64,000 bases of DNA from Vibrio hangzhouensis (GTDB lineage Bacteria > Pseudomonadota > Gammaproteobacteria > Enterobacterales > Vibrionaceae), in NCBI RefSeq assembly GCF_900107935.1, contig NZ_FNVG01000012.1:1-64000 (forward strand). Direction: 5' to 3'. Below are positions 8,937-17,666 of the stretch, piece by piece. Under the pieces are notes generated by a model. That model saw only the letters and a program-made list of their open reading frames with translations, had not been told where the DNA came from and did no database searches. Both the position numbers and the translations under genes were made by a program. Each line of letters starts with the position of its first letter. The stretch's first letter is position 1.

Positions 8937-9944
8937 ATGACGTACAAAAAGCATAGACCCACATTACAAGATATCGCGGATAGGATCGGTGTCACCAAGA
9001 TGACGGTAAGCCGGTATTTAAGAGACCCCAGTAAAGTCTCAGCTTCCGTCGGAGCCAAAATTGATGAAGTCGCCAAAGAGCTTGGTTATGTTTCCAATCG
9101 TGCCCCCGACATCTTATCCAAAGCCAAAAGTTACTCCATTGGTGTCCTGCTTCCCTCATTAACCAACCAAGTATTTGACGAAGTATTGAGAGGCATCGAG
9201 GGGGTGATTGAGCCCAAAGGCTATCAGGCGATGCTCGCTCATTACGGCTATGGAAAACACACTGAAGAGAAGCGAATCGAAAATTTACTCAGTTACAACA
9301 TCGACGGAATTATTCTTTCTGAAAGCTTTCACACTGAGCGAGCCAAAAAGATCCTCACAGCCTCTGGCATCCCCATCGTCGAGATCATGGACTCTGTTTC
9401 GGCTCCAATACATCAAGCGGTTGGCATTGACAATGTGAAAGCCAGTCAACACGCAACAACCATGCTGCTCTCAAGGGGAAGAAAGCGCATCGTCTACCTG
9501 GCAGCTCGAATGGACGAGCGGACCAAACAAAAGATCCATGGATATGAGAAAGCAATGGAAGCTGAAAAGCTAACCCCTTTGGTGATTTCTACCATGAAAC
9601 CCTCCACCTATACGCTTGGCTCGCAGTTGATGAAAGACACGCTGGCATCCTACCCTGATGTTGATGCCGTGATTTGCACCAATGACGATATCGCAATAGG
9701 GGCACTTTACGAAACTTTGCGCCAGGGTATTGAGGTACCAAAGGCCATCGCCATCGTCGGATTTCATGGCCACAATATTACTTCTGAAATAAGCCCAAGA
9801 CTTGCAACTGTGATTACGCCCAGAGAAAAAATAGGCAAAATGGCTGCCGAGCAGTTAATGGCGCGGATCATCAATCCTGAAGCAAAGGTGGCGCAAAAGT
9901 TGATCGAACTGGATACTCAATTTCATCTTGGTGAAACCATTTAG
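8937..9944 (+). CDS. gntR: LacI-family regulator of gluconate utilisation (GntR type)
   Basis: This 335-residue LacI/GalR-family regulator has an N-terminal helix-turn-helix (LQDIADRIGVTKMTVSRYLR, about residues 10-29) and a periplasmic-binding-protein-like effector domain. The sequence is typical of the E. coli GntR branch of LacI proteins, not the unrelated GntR/HutC family. It presumably binds the two ATGTTA-N4-TAACAT sites upstream of dctP and releases them when gluconate is present. It is the last gene of the cluster, only 59 bases after eda, so it may be co-transcribed and autoregulated. Confidence 0.88.
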   Translation: MTYKKHRPTLQDIADRIGVTKMTVSRYLRDPSKVSASVGAKIDEVAKELGYVSNRAPDILSKAKSYSIGVLLPSLTNQVFDEVLRGIEGVIEPKGYQAMLAHYGYGKHTEEKRIENLLSYNIDGIILSESFHTERAKKILTASGIPIVEIMDSVSAPIHQAVGIDNVKASQHATTMLLSRGRKRIVYLAARMDERTKQKIHGYEKAMEAEKLTPLVISTMKPSTYTLGSQLMKDTLASYPDVDAVICTNDDIAIGALYETLRQGIEVPKAIAIVGFHGHNITSEISPRLATVITPREKIGKMAAEQLMARIINPEAKVAQKLIELDTQFHLGETI

Positions 9945-9973
9945 TGATCGCAATCTCCCCTGAAGAATACATA

Positions 9974-10429
9974 TTACCGCACCGGCAACTTGGTCTTTCT
10001 TTTAACTTGTCCAAACGCAAAACTCGACTCAATCGAGGCAATATTAGGCAGCCTGGTCAGCTCCTTGCGAATAAACTGCTCATAACTTTTGAGTGATTCA
10101 CTGACCACATGCAAAAGGTAATCGTGGTTTCCGGTCATCAGGAAACATTCAATGACTTCATCGATCAACGCAATATGATGTTCAAAGTCACGCATGTTCT
10201 CTTCGGTAGGCTTCTCCAGTTTAACCAGGACAAACACGTTGATGGGGAGTCCACAAGCTTCTTGGTCCACACTGGCGTGGTAACCTCGAATAATTCCCTT
10301 TTTTTCCAGCTCACGCACGCGACGAAGGCATGGGGACGGCGAAAGAGCCACTCTGTCTGCAAGCTCTTGATTAGTTAGCCGGGCGTTGCTTTGGAGTTCT
10401 ATAAGTATTTTCTTGTCGATCTCATCCAT
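9974..10429 (-). CDS. Lrp/AsnC-family transcriptional regulator
   Basis: The protein has 151 residues from the ATG at 10429, giving the typical start MDEIDKKIL; an ATG two codons earlier is possible. An N-terminal winged HTH (LTNQELADRVALSPSPCLRR) is followed by a RAM/AsnC effector domain. The gene is divergent from the large PLP enzyme at 10562 and shares its 130-base promoter region. A short palindrome, GCAAT-TTT-ATTGC, sits there at 10462-10474. Local regulation of the PLP enzyme in response to an amino acid is inferred. Confidence 0.85.
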   Translation of the reverse strand: MDEIDKKILIELQSNARLTNQELADRVALSPSPCLRRVRELEKKGIIRGYHASVDQEACGLPINVFVLVKLEKPTEENMRDFEHHIALIDEVIECFLMTGNHDYLLHVVSESLKSYEQFIRKELTRLPNIASIESSFAFGQVKRKTKLPVR

Positions 10430-10561
10430 TAGCATATTCCATCAAATACTAGCCTCATTACGCAATTTTATTGCTCAATAAGCATCAGACACTTCTCATT
10501 TCGCAATCATTAACAATTTTATAACACTAAACTTAGTAGAGGTAAAACAAAGGATGGAACT

Positions 10562-12373
10562 ATGAATACCTCAACTCAACTTAGCCCTCTGCGTAAAACA
10601 ACCAAACACGAACAAGCAGAAGCGCTCGCGATTGAACAAGCCAAACATTTTGGTATTGACCCGAACAGTGAATACGGAACCACGTTAGTCGAACTGGCGA
10701 CAACGCTCTACAAGGCCAATACCAAAACACATGATCTCTGGGCAATAACTGTCGATGGGCTTTCCGAGCTTGATAAAAGCGATCGAATCGCCTGGTTCAA
10801 TGCCAAACGATTTTTGTCATTCCAGATCGCGAAGATCCTCGATAACCTGCAAAACCCGATGCGAACTACCTACCAGTCGATCGCCACCAATAACGGCCAC
10901 TTCGCCTCTAAGGGGGCATACCCTATTTTCGACAATGTCGCCGCAATCTTCTCAGCAAGTCCTGTTATTACTCGTACCGCTACTTATCTATTTGCATGCA
11001 CCGAATGGATTGAAGACGCATTCAACGGCAAAGAGCCACTGCATGATATCTATTCACGGTTGCTTAACCCTACGTCCATTTCACTGGCTAACCACATGGT
11101 GGATCTTGAAGCGGGTACCAGAGCGAGTGAGTATCTAGCCTGGAACTTTAACTCAGGAATGGCAGCCATTGATGGGTTATTAAGCCACTTGTTAGGTCAT
11201 GAAGATATTGTACTGGCCTCACGCAATATCTATGGTGGCTCATACCAATTGTTAGAAGATTGGTTTGGTAAACCGTCCAACCTCAATGTCGCCGTCGAGT
11301 GGGTAGATGGCTATTCTGGCGATGAGTTTGCAACACGCCTGGATGAGGTCGCGGATAAATACGCTGACCGCCTGACTGCCGGTAAAAAGATCTATATCTA
11401 TCTCGAATCACCTTGTAACCCACACGGTTATGTACTCGATGTCGCGAGTATCAGCCGGGTTGCCCACCAGCGAGGTTGGGACGTGATTGTTGATTCAACG
11501 GTAGGTACACCTTTATTGCACCCTGTTCTGAAACGCGATGATGTGATGGAACGCCCTGACTTTGTGATTCACTCATACACCAAAGAGCTTGCCGGTTCCG
11601 GTACCACCACGGCTGGGGTTGTGATTGGTCGTAATGAGACCATGTTTGTTCCGAAAGGCGAAGAGGCAGCATTCATTAAACCCAATGGTGCTCAAATAAC
11701 GATTCCGTGGAACGAAACATTGTTCTGGAACGTGTATTACATCAAAGGCGCTTTCCTTGACGCAGATAAAGCGTTTGAGGTACTCAACGGAATGAAAACT
11801 TACGAGATGCGCGTGGTTCAGAAAACCATTAACACCCTGACACTGGCAAAGATTTTTGATGCCCACCCTGACATCAACGTCTCTTGCCCTGCGTTACCCG
11901 ACAGTGATAACTACGCCCACTGTCAGAACAACATGCATCTTGGCTTACCTGCGGCGTTATTTACCATTGATATGGAAGGCAACGGCAACCGTGAACCAAT
12001 CAACCGCGAAGTCTTTAAACAGTTTTTCGACATGCTAGAGCCTGCCATCGGTATGCAGGTCAGCCTCGGACAAACCAATACCGTCGCCCTGTGTCCGGCT
12101 CTTACTACTCACTCAGAACTCCATGATGAAGCACTGGCAGAAGCAGGCATTAAGCCGACAACCATGCGAATTTCGGTGGGGCTGGAAGATCCCAGAATGT
12201 TTATCGCCCATATTATCGAAGCAGCAAAGCTGTCCATTGACCGCAAACATTCTGATTTTTCGTCCAGTTTTCCATGTGCCGACAGTATCGATGACATTTA
12301 TATGCAGACGTATATGGATGTTCATCGCAGATTCTCAAGTAGCTTGCCAAGGTTTAATGAACTGAGTCGCTAA
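10562..12373 (+). CDS. Large Cys/Met-metabolism-type PLP-dependent enzyme
   Basis: The 603-residue protein has a fold-type I PLP domain related to the cystathionine gamma-synthase/gamma-lyase group but about 200 residues longer than canonical members (around 400). The likely Schiff-base Lys is in 'IHSYTKELAGSGTTTAG'. The upstream Asp of 'DVIVDSTVGTPLL' would contact the cofactor. The extra length is mainly an N-terminal helical region and insertions. C-S lyase or transsulfuration chemistry is inferred from family and neighbours (RidA, TcyP), but the substrate is unknown. The Shine-Dalgarno AAAGGATGG is strong. It is expected to be controlled by the divergent Lrp/AsnC protein. Confidence 0.75.
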   Translation: MNTSTQLSPLRKTTKHEQAEALAIEQAKHFGIDPNSEYGTTLVELATTLYKANTKTHDLWAITVDGLSELDKSDRIAWFNAKRFLSFQIAKILDNLQNPMRTTYQSIATNNGHFASKGAYPIFDNVAAIFSASPVITRTATYLFACTEWIEDAFNGKEPLHDIYSRLLNPTSISLANHMVDLEAGTRASEYLAWNFNSGMAAIDGLLSHLLGHEDIVLASRNIYGGSYQLLEDWFGKPSNLNVAVEWVDGYSGDEFATRLDEVADKYADRLTAGKKIYIYLESPCNPHGYVLDVASISRVAHQRGWDVIVDSTVGTPLLHPVLKRDDVMERPDFVIHSYTKELAGSGTTTAGVVIGRNETMFVPKGEEAAFIKPNGAQITIPWNETLFWNVYYIKGAFLDADKAFEVLNGMKTYEMRVVQKTINTLTLAKIFDAHPDINVSCPALPDSDNYAHCQNNMHLGLPAALFTIDMEGNGNREPINREVFKQFFDMLEPAIGMQVSLGQTNTVALCPALTTHSELHDEALAEAGIKPTTMRISVGLEDPRMFIAHIIEAAKLSIDRKHSDFSSSFPCADSIDDIYMQTYMDVHRRFSSSLPRFNELSR

Positions 12374-12391
12374 GTCCAAAAACAGCACTCA

Positions 12392-12423
12392 AAGGCTCTG
12401 TTGTTTTCCTGCAGCAGAGCCTT
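12392..12423 (+). terminator. Intrinsic terminator after the PLP enzyme
   Basis: AAGGCTCTGTTG pairs with CAGCAGAGCCTT (12 bp, one T-G wobble) around an 8-nt loop, followed by the pyrimidine-rich CTTCTT. It lies 18 bases after the stop codon. Confidence 0.7.
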
Positions 12424-12496
12424 CTTCTTAAGACCGAAAACCATAACTTGAACCCCGTCATAATTTTAATAAACTCCCTTCCATTAAATTTAAAAA

Positions 12497-12700
12497 AGTA
12501 AACTTTGATGCAGTTTAAATTTTTCAATTATCACTTTAGAAATGTCGTGACAACGCTCAAAAACCGCGCATAAAACTTGTTATTACACTGTTAAACAAAG
12601 CATTAAAAATGCCAAACGCGAGTTTACAGAAGTTTACTACTCTATTGCCCAACTAATCCAAAAGGAGTAGATTGACAGCATAAAGTTGAAAAATGTAAAC
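12497..12700 (+). promoter_or_regulatory. Repeated AGTTTAC/GTAAACT motifs upstream of the YheO-type regulator
   Basis: The motif AGTTTAC occurs twice in direct orientation 10 bp apart (12621-12627 and 12631-12637). AGTAAACT at 12497 is paired with AGTTTAAA at 12512 as an imperfect inverted repeat, and GTAAAC occurs again at 12695. The helical-turn spacing suggests an operator array for the regulator encoded immediately downstream or for another regulator. The assignment is inference. The gap 12374-12707 is otherwise gene-free. Confidence 0.4.
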
Positions 12701-12707
12701 CGTAATT

Positions 12708-13373
12708 ATGAATGTAAAACAAGTCCGATTTACCGATGAAGACAGAGAATTTCTCAGTAACTACTTTCGTGTCGCTGATACCATCGCCGATCTTATTGGT
12801 CCCCACTGCGAAGTGGTTATTCACTCTTTCGAAAGCTTAGAGAGCTCCGTGGTCAAGATCGTCAACGGCCATCACACCGGGCGTAAAATTGGCTCTCCAA
12901 TCACGGATTTAGGATTGAGAATGTGGCGTGCTTTCGAGCAAACCGGAGAAGTCTCGCCAAAAAGCTATTTCACCAATGCCAGCGATGGTTCTCTACTGAA
13001 ATCTACAACCTGTGTACTTGCAGGCCCTAATAACAAGCCCATCGGAATGTTGTGCATCAACATGAATCTATCATTCCCATTTCCTGAAATTATTAAAACT
13101 CTGATGCCGCAATGCTCGACATCCCAAACACTGGTGAACGAAAACTTCAGCAACAATGCCAGCGACGTCATCACTCAGGCGCTCAATTCTGCCATTTCCG
13201 AGGTCGACCAAAATACCGCTGTCACCGCGAAGGGACGTAATAAAGCCATTATTCGCTGCCTGTTTGACAACGGAATTTTCGAGCTCAAAGAGACAACAAC
13301 CCAAGTATCCGAGCAGCTCGGCATCAGTCGCCAGGCTGTTTACAAATTCATCCGAGAATTCAAATCTGAATAA
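12708..13373 (+). CDS. YheO/DauR-type PAS-like regulator with C-terminal HTH
   Basis: This 221-residue protein starts with a YheO-like PAS domain (about residues 20-130, including 'IGPHCEVVIHSFESLESSVVKIVNG'). It ends with a short helix-turn-helix of the HTH_22/DauR type ('VSEQLGISRQAVYKFIRE'). Relatives include the D-arginine regulator DauR and E. coli YheO. It is the first gene of a run with RidA, a cystine carrier and a disulfide reductase, so it probably controls their expression. No convincing Shine-Dalgarno precedes the ATG, which is unusual here. Confidence 0.8.
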   Translation: MNVKQVRFTDEDREFLSNYFRVADTIADLIGPHCEVVIHSFESLESSVVKIVNGHHTGRKIGSPITDLGLRMWRAFEQTGEVSPKSYFTNASDGSLLKSTTCVLAGPNNKPIGMLCINMNLSFPFPEIIKTLMPQCSTSQTLVNENFSNNASDVITQALNSAISEVDQNTAVTAKGRNKAIIRCLFDNGIFELKETTTQVSEQLGISRQAVYKFIREFKSE

Positions 13374-13400
13374 TAAAAAACAAGATATTAGGAGTTAACC

Positions 13401-13784
13401 GTGAAACAAATTATTGCCACAGAAAGAGCCCCAGCAGCTATCGGTCCTTATTCTCAAGGTACGATCTACGGTGAAGTGGTTTATACCTCTGGCCAGCTAC
13501 CTCTGGTTCCAGAAACGATGCAATTCATAGAAGGTGGAATCAAAGAACAAGCTCGTCAGTCTTTAGAAAACCTAAAGGCGGTGCTTGAAGCAAGTGGCGC
13601 AGGCCTGGATACCGTCATTAAGACAACTTGCTTCTTGTCTGACATGGAAAACTTCGCCGCTTTCAACGAAATCTACACCGAGGTCTTCGGCACTGAAAAT
13701 GCGCCGGCCCGCTCCTGCGTTGAAGCCGCTCGTTTACCAAAAGACGCTCTGGTTGAAATTGAAGCCATTGCTCATAAAAAATAA
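13401..13784 (+). CDS. ridA: RidA-family enamine/imine deaminase
   Basis: The 127-residue protein matches the RidA/YjgF/UK114 family in length. It has the conserved 'IGPYSQG' N-terminal segment, 'GQLPL', the substrate-carboxylate Arg in '[15 protein letters not shown]' and the final Glu ('LVEIEAIA'). It hydrolyses 2-aminoacrylate and related enamines released by PLP enzymes such as cysteine desulfhydrases. Translation starts at GTG with AGGAG six bases upstream. Its position between a regulator and a cystine carrier suggests protection against aminoacrylate formed during cysteine breakdown. Confidence 0.9.
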   Translation: MKQIIATERAPAAIGPYSQGTIYGEVVYTSGQLPLVPETMQFIEGGIKEQARQSLENLKAVLEASGAGLDTVIKTTCFLSDMENFAAFNEIYTEVFGTENAPARSCVEAARLPKDALVEIEAIAHKK

Positions 13785-13809
13785 CCATGGGGAACAATAG
13801 GAGTATCTC

Positions 13810-15222
13810 ATGAGTCTTACATTTATAGCGTTATGTATACTGTTTTTGGGATTTTACGCAATCCTGGCTAACTTTAAAAAACAGAAAAAGAGCTTTAACT
13901 TCCGTGTACTTAGCGCTTTAGTCGCAGGTCTTTTATTTGGTGGTGCGATCCAACTCGTTCTTGGCTTTGGTAACGAAGCCACCACGGGCTTTGCCGAATT
14001 CATTTCCATCTTCGGTAAAGGTTACATCAAACTACTGCAAATGATCGTTATTCCGCTGGTCTTCGTTGCGATGATCTCTTCGATCATGAATGTTGATGGC
14101 AGTGGCGCTCTATCTAAAATTGCACCGAAAATTATCGGTATCCTCATTTTCACGGTGGCAATTTCAGCAGCAGTCGGTATCGCAAGCATCTACATTTTCA
14201 ATATTGATGCCAACGCACTGGTAAGCACTATCGGCACGAACAGTGCGATTGAAGCGCGTGGTGACAGACTGATAGCAACTCAGGATGCGATGGCAAGCAG
14301 CGGGCTTTCTGGTCTGGTTCTGTCGATCATCCCAGCCAACATCTTCGACATGCTAACGGGCTCTCAAAGAACATCCACACTATCTACAGTACTGTTTGGT
14401 ATGTTCCTTGGCTACAGCATTCTACAAGTTAAGAAGCGCAAACCGGAGAAAGTTCAGAGCTTTGTTGATTTCATCAACGCGGCGAAAGAAGTTGTCCTGT
14501 CCATGGTTCGTGAAATCCTCAAGCTGACGCCTTATGGTGTGTTCGCTCTGATGACCACGTTTATGATGACCAATGATCTGTTCGCTCTGGCTGAAATGGG
14601 CCGCTTCCTAGTTGCGAGCTACGTAGCGATTGCCGTGATGTTTGTTATTCACTTCATGATGGTATCTATGTTTGGTCTGTCTCCTGCGAAATTCGCTAAG
14701 AAATCCTGGCCAGTTCTGGTATTCGGCTTTGGCTCTCGTTCAAGTATGGCAGCCATCCCTCTGAACGTTGAAACGCAAACACAACGTCTGGGTGTCGATG
14801 AAGAAACGGCGAATATGTCTGCGACCTTTGGTACCAGTATTGGTCAGAATGGTTGCGCCGGTATTTACCCAGCCATGCTTGCTATCATGGCGGCACAGGT
14901 CATGGGATTACCTGTCGATCTTAGCTTTATCCTACAGCTTATAGCTGTTATCGCCATTGCTTCTTTCGGCATCGCTGGTGTCGGTGGTGGTGCAACATTT
15001 GCCGCAGTTGCCGTGCTGACTATCATGGGACTGGACATTACCGTGGTTGCAATTCTGGTCTCTATCGAAGCGCTGATTGACATGGCCCGTACCGCACTGA
15101 ATATCTCCGGCTCAATGCTCTCAGGTGTAGTCACCGCGAAGAAAAATGGCACATTAGACCTAGAGCAGTACAACGCAGAAGGTGCTACTGCACCAACAAA
15201 AGAAAGCGAAGCTGTAATCTAA
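13810..15222 (+). CDS. tcyP: TcyP-like L-cystine/amino acid:cation symporter
   Basis: This 470-residue DAACS-family (SLC1-like) carrier closely resembles E. coli YdjN/TcyP, for example in 'KGYIKLLQMIVIPLVFVAM' in the N-terminal half and 'GFGSRSSMAAIPLN' plus 'TFGTSIGQNGCAGIYPAMLA' in the re-entrant-loop region. The SSMA and GxNGC motifs replace the serine-rich and NMDGT motifs of glutamate carriers, as is usual for cystine carriers. It lies 25 bases after ridA with a good Shine-Dalgarno (AGGAG), and is followed by an intrinsic terminator. Confidence 0.87.
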   Translation: MSLTFIALCILFLGFYAILANFKKQKKSFNFRVLSALVAGLLFGGAIQLVLGFGNEATTGFAEFISIFGKGYIKLLQMIVIPLVFVAMISSIMNVDGSGALSKIAPKIIGILIFTVAISAAVGIASIYIFNIDANALVSTIGTNSAIEARGDRLIATQDAMASSGLSGLVLSIIPANIFDMLTGSQRTSTLSTVLFGMFLGYSILQVKKRKPEKVQSFVDFINAAKEVVLSMVREILKLTPYGVFALMTTFMMTNDLFALAEMGRFLVASYVAIAVMFVIHFMMVSMFGLSPAKFAKKSWPVLVFGFGSRSSMAAIPLNVETQTQRLGVDEETANMSATFGTSIGQNGCAGIYPAMLAIMAAQVMGLPVDLSFILQLIAVIAIASFGIAGVGGGATFAAVAVLTIMGLDITVVAILVSIEALIDMARTALNISGSMLSGVVTAKKNGTLDLEQYNAEGATAPTKESEAVI

Positions 15223-15244
15223 CCCCCCAAAAGTCAGTCTTTAA

Positions 15245-15276
15245 GGAGCACTCTCTAGGGGTGCTCCCTCTTTTTA
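15245..15276 (+). terminator. Intrinsic terminator after tcyP
   Basis: GGAGCAC (15245-15251) pairs with GTGCTCC (15261-15267), followed by CTCTTTTT. It overlaps the longest open frame of the next gene, which argues for the later ATG at 15291 as that gene's start. Confidence 0.8.
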
Positions 15277-15290
15277 ATTTAGGTAAACGT

Positions 15291-16613
15291 ATGAAAGTTG
15301 TAGTCGTTGGCGGCAATGCCGCAGGAATGAGTTTCGCAGCAAAATATAAACGAAATCAACCTAATGACGAGGTCATTGTCATTGAAAAACGTCAGTACAT
15401 CTCATTTGGTGGCTGTGGTCTTCCCTACTTTGCTGGCGGTTTCTTTGATGATACTGAGCGAATGATTTCAAGAACGCCGGAACAAGCCATTGCGTCAGGG
15501 TTGGATGTCCGTCTGGACTCGGAAGTGGTCGGGCTAAATCGACTGGACAAGCAGATTACGGTTGTCCACCAGGGAACGGAAAGTCACCTTGCGTATGACA
15601 AATTGATTATTTGCTCAGGCGCCCGTCCTGTTGTCCCTCCCTTTGGCGAATACACCCGTGACCACGTCTATACCCTGACCAGTCAGGAGGATGGTCTGGC
15701 AGTCAAAGAGGCGTTCAAAGACAACAGTAAACAGCGCATCTGTATCATTGGCGCAGGGTTTATCGGTCTTGAAGTCTTTGACGCTGCCCACGCTCTGGGT
15801 AAAGACGTCACCATTGTTGAACGTGAAAAAACCGTTATGAGTCGCCAATTTAGTCCTGAAATGATTGAGGTGGTCGAAACGGAATTGCGTAAGTCGGGTG
15901 CAAATCTGCTCACCAGCTGTAGTGTCAACAAGATTGTCGATGCTGACGACGGAAGTTATGTGGTTGAGACAGACACAGGAAATATTGAAGCGGATATTGT
16001 TATTCTCTCTCTTGGCTTTAAACCCAATACCGAAGCCTTTGAGCTGGCGAAAGCAGACAATGGCGCCCTGTTGGTTGACGAGTTTGGTGCGACGGAAGAT
16101 CCACACATATTCTCCGTAGGCGACTGTGCCGTTGTTCATCACCTGGCTCTGGGCAAGTCCATATACGTACCACTTGCCACTACGGCCAATAAGCAGGCTC
16201 GTATGATGGCAGATAATCTGGCAGGCAAAGACACACACCTGAGCGGCTTCCTGGGCTCATCGTGTCTCAAAGTGCTAGATTATGAGCTCGCTTGTACCGG
16301 TGTCTCTGAACTTATGGCACAAGATCATGGGCTAGAAGTGAAAACGTCCACCATTAAAGATAAGAACCAAACCGACTACTACCCGGGTCAGGAAGACATC
16401 AGCATTAAACTGGTGTACGAGCCAAATACCAACGTACTGCTTGGTGGCGAAATCGTCGGTAAAAAAGGCGCGGTAGCACGCATTAATGCACTCGCTGTCG
16501 CAATCACGGCTAAAATGACCACCCAACAGCTCGGTTATCTGGACTTCTGTTACGCGCCACCGTTCGCAAGAACCTGGGACGCCCTCAACGTGGCAGGGAA
16601 TGTCGCCAAATAA
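15291..16613 (+). CDS. CoA-disulfide reductase-like FAD/NAD(P)H oxidoreductase
   Basis: The 440-residue protein is a pyridine nucleotide-disulfide oxidoreductase. The FAD-binding motif VVGGNAAGMSFA lies at residues 5-16, the NAD(P) motif 'IIGAGFIGLEV' near 155, a second FAD motif 'IFSVGDCAVV' near 275, and a C-terminal dimerisation domain follows. A single active-site Cys (SFGGCGLPYF, residue 42) fits the SFxxC signature of CoA-disulfide/polysulfide reductases. It probably reduces CoA-, cystine- or persulfide-type disulfides with NAD(P)H. Start chosen at 15291 (AGG upstream) because the upstream frame lies in the tcyP terminator. It may share regulation with tcyP by read-through. Confidence 0.85.
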   Translation: MKVVVVGGNAAGMSFAAKYKRNQPNDEVIVIEKRQYISFGGCGLPYFAGGFFDDTERMISRTPEQAIASGLDVRLDSEVVGLNRLDKQITVVHQGTESHLAYDKLIICSGARPVVPPFGEYTRDHVYTLTSQEDGLAVKEAFKDNSKQRICIIGAGFIGLEVFDAAHALGKDVTIVEREKTVMSRQFSPEMIEVVETELRKSGANLLTSCSVNKIVDADDGSYVVETDTGNIEADIVILSLGFKPNTEAFELAKADNGALLVDEFGATEDPHIFSVGDCAVVHHLALGKSIYVPLATTANKQARMMADNLAGKDTHLSGFLGSSCLKVLDYELACTGVSELMAQDHGLEVKTSTIKDKNQTDYYPGQEDISIKLVYEPNTNVLLGGEIVGKKGAVARINALAVAITAKMTTQQLGYLDFCYAPPFARTWDALNVAGNVAK

Positions 16614-16626
16614 CACTACCTGTATA

Positions 16627-16650
16627 GCGAGAGGCAACTCTCGCTTTTTT
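16627..16650 (+). terminator. Intrinsic terminator
   Basis: GCGAGAG-GCAA-CTCTCGC, a perfect 7-bp stem with a GNRA-type loop, is followed by TTTTTT. It is a strong rho-independent terminator 13 bases after the disulfide reductase gene. Confidence 0.9.
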
Positions 16651-16851
16651 CTTGAACCCACTCCAGAAATGTCATCTCACTGCCAGTCAACGGCACTACC
16701 TCAATATACAAAATCGAGCTCTGATCTAACCCAACCCTCAGGCTCATACGGCTCAGGGCTGGTTATCGTCACGATAAATAATCTGAATTGAAGCCCATCC
16801 GGTAATTACCTATAAAGCGCCTTCCAGCTTTCCCTACTCAAGGCGCCACAC

Positions 16852-17454
16852 ATGCACGCACTCATCGAGAACCTTAACACTCACGGCTATTACATTTGGG
16901 ATGATTTCCTCTCTCCAGAGCAAGTCAATGCATTAAAAGAGTGTTTGCCAGAAACCTGGAAAAAAGCCCGCATCGGTCGTAACGACGAAATCATGCGCGA
17001 GAGTGCCATTCGCAGCGACAAAATTTGCTGGCTATCAAACGATCTTGGTGAACCGGTACAACAGTATTTCAGCAAAATGGAAGTGATCCGTCAGGCCGCC
17101 AACCAGAACTTTTTTCTGGGACTGTTTGAGTACGAAGCACACTTTGCAAAATACGAAAAAGGCGACTTCTATCAAAAGCACCTGGATTGTTTCAGAGGTA
17201 ATGAAAATCGCAGGCTGACGACCGTTTTCTACATGAATGATGAATGGTCCGAAGAAGATGGTGGCGATCTGGTGGTTTACGATTTGGCGGACAATGAGCT
17301 AACTCGCATTAAACCAAAAGCGGGACGACTATTTGTGTTCTTTTCAGAGCAATTCCCGCATGAAGTGCTGCCCACTCATCGTGAGCGCTTCAGTATTGCC
17401 GGGTGGTTCCGTACCAACGGCGTTAAAGGCAATGTGTTAGACATTGCTCGCTAA
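16852..17454 (+). CDS. 2-oxoglutarate/Fe(II)-dependent oxygenase
   Basis: The 200-residue protein belongs to the prolyl-4-hydroxylase-like (P4Hc) 2OG-Fe(II) oxygenase superfamily. The metal triad is visible as H-x-D in 'YQKHLDCF' (about residue 105) and the distal His in 'EQFPHEVLP'. The 2OG-binding Arg follows in 'RFSIAGWFR'. These proteins hydroxylate a protein or small-molecule substrate using O2 and 2-oxoglutarate in the cytoplasm. The substrate cannot be told. The gene stands alone between terminators and an unrelated regulator. Confidence 0.85.
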   Translation: MHALIENLNTHGYYIWDDFLSPEQVNALKECLPETWKKARIGRNDEIMRESAIRSDKICWLSNDLGEPVQQYFSKMEVIRQAANQNFFLGLFEYEAHFAKYEKGDFYQKHLDCFRGNENRRLTTVFYMNDEWSEEDGGDLVVYDLADNELTRIKPKAGRLFVFFSEQFPHEVLPTHRERFSIAGWFRTNGVKGNVLDIAR

Positions 17455-17545
17455 CCCGTTTTCAGTCCTGCCCTTAATGCTCAGCTAACCGTTGCACTGA
17501 GGGCGACCTTCCCACTTCACACTTTTTTTGATTATTTCCTCTCAA

Positions 17546-17563
17546 GTGTCCGCTAGCGGATAC
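17546..17563 (+). promoter_or_regulatory. Palindrome upstream of the Crp/Fnr gene
   Basis: TCCGCTAGCGGA (17549-17560) is a perfect 12-bp palindrome extended by GTG/TAC on the flanks, 104 bp before the Crp/Fnr-family start. It may be an operator or part of a termination structure for the preceding gene. The binding protein is unknown. Confidence 0.35.
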
Positions 17564-17666
17564 TTCTTCAACGGTGCCTCCCGTTATACTCATCGCCAAC
17601 GACAGCACAAAATACAGCGTACGCGGTAGCCTCTATAATTAAAAAAAACGTGCATGTGAGGTCATA

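Noticed and set aside
15261-15290. Upstream extension of the disulfide reductase gene
   Set aside because: It begins in the tcyP terminator stem; the FAD-binding motif starts right after the ATG at 15291.
15615-16238. A 207-codon minus-strand frame
   Set aside because: It is fully antisense to the disulfide reductase and has no family resemblance; codon bias of the sense gene explains it. The same applies to other long antisense frames, such as 6660-7040.
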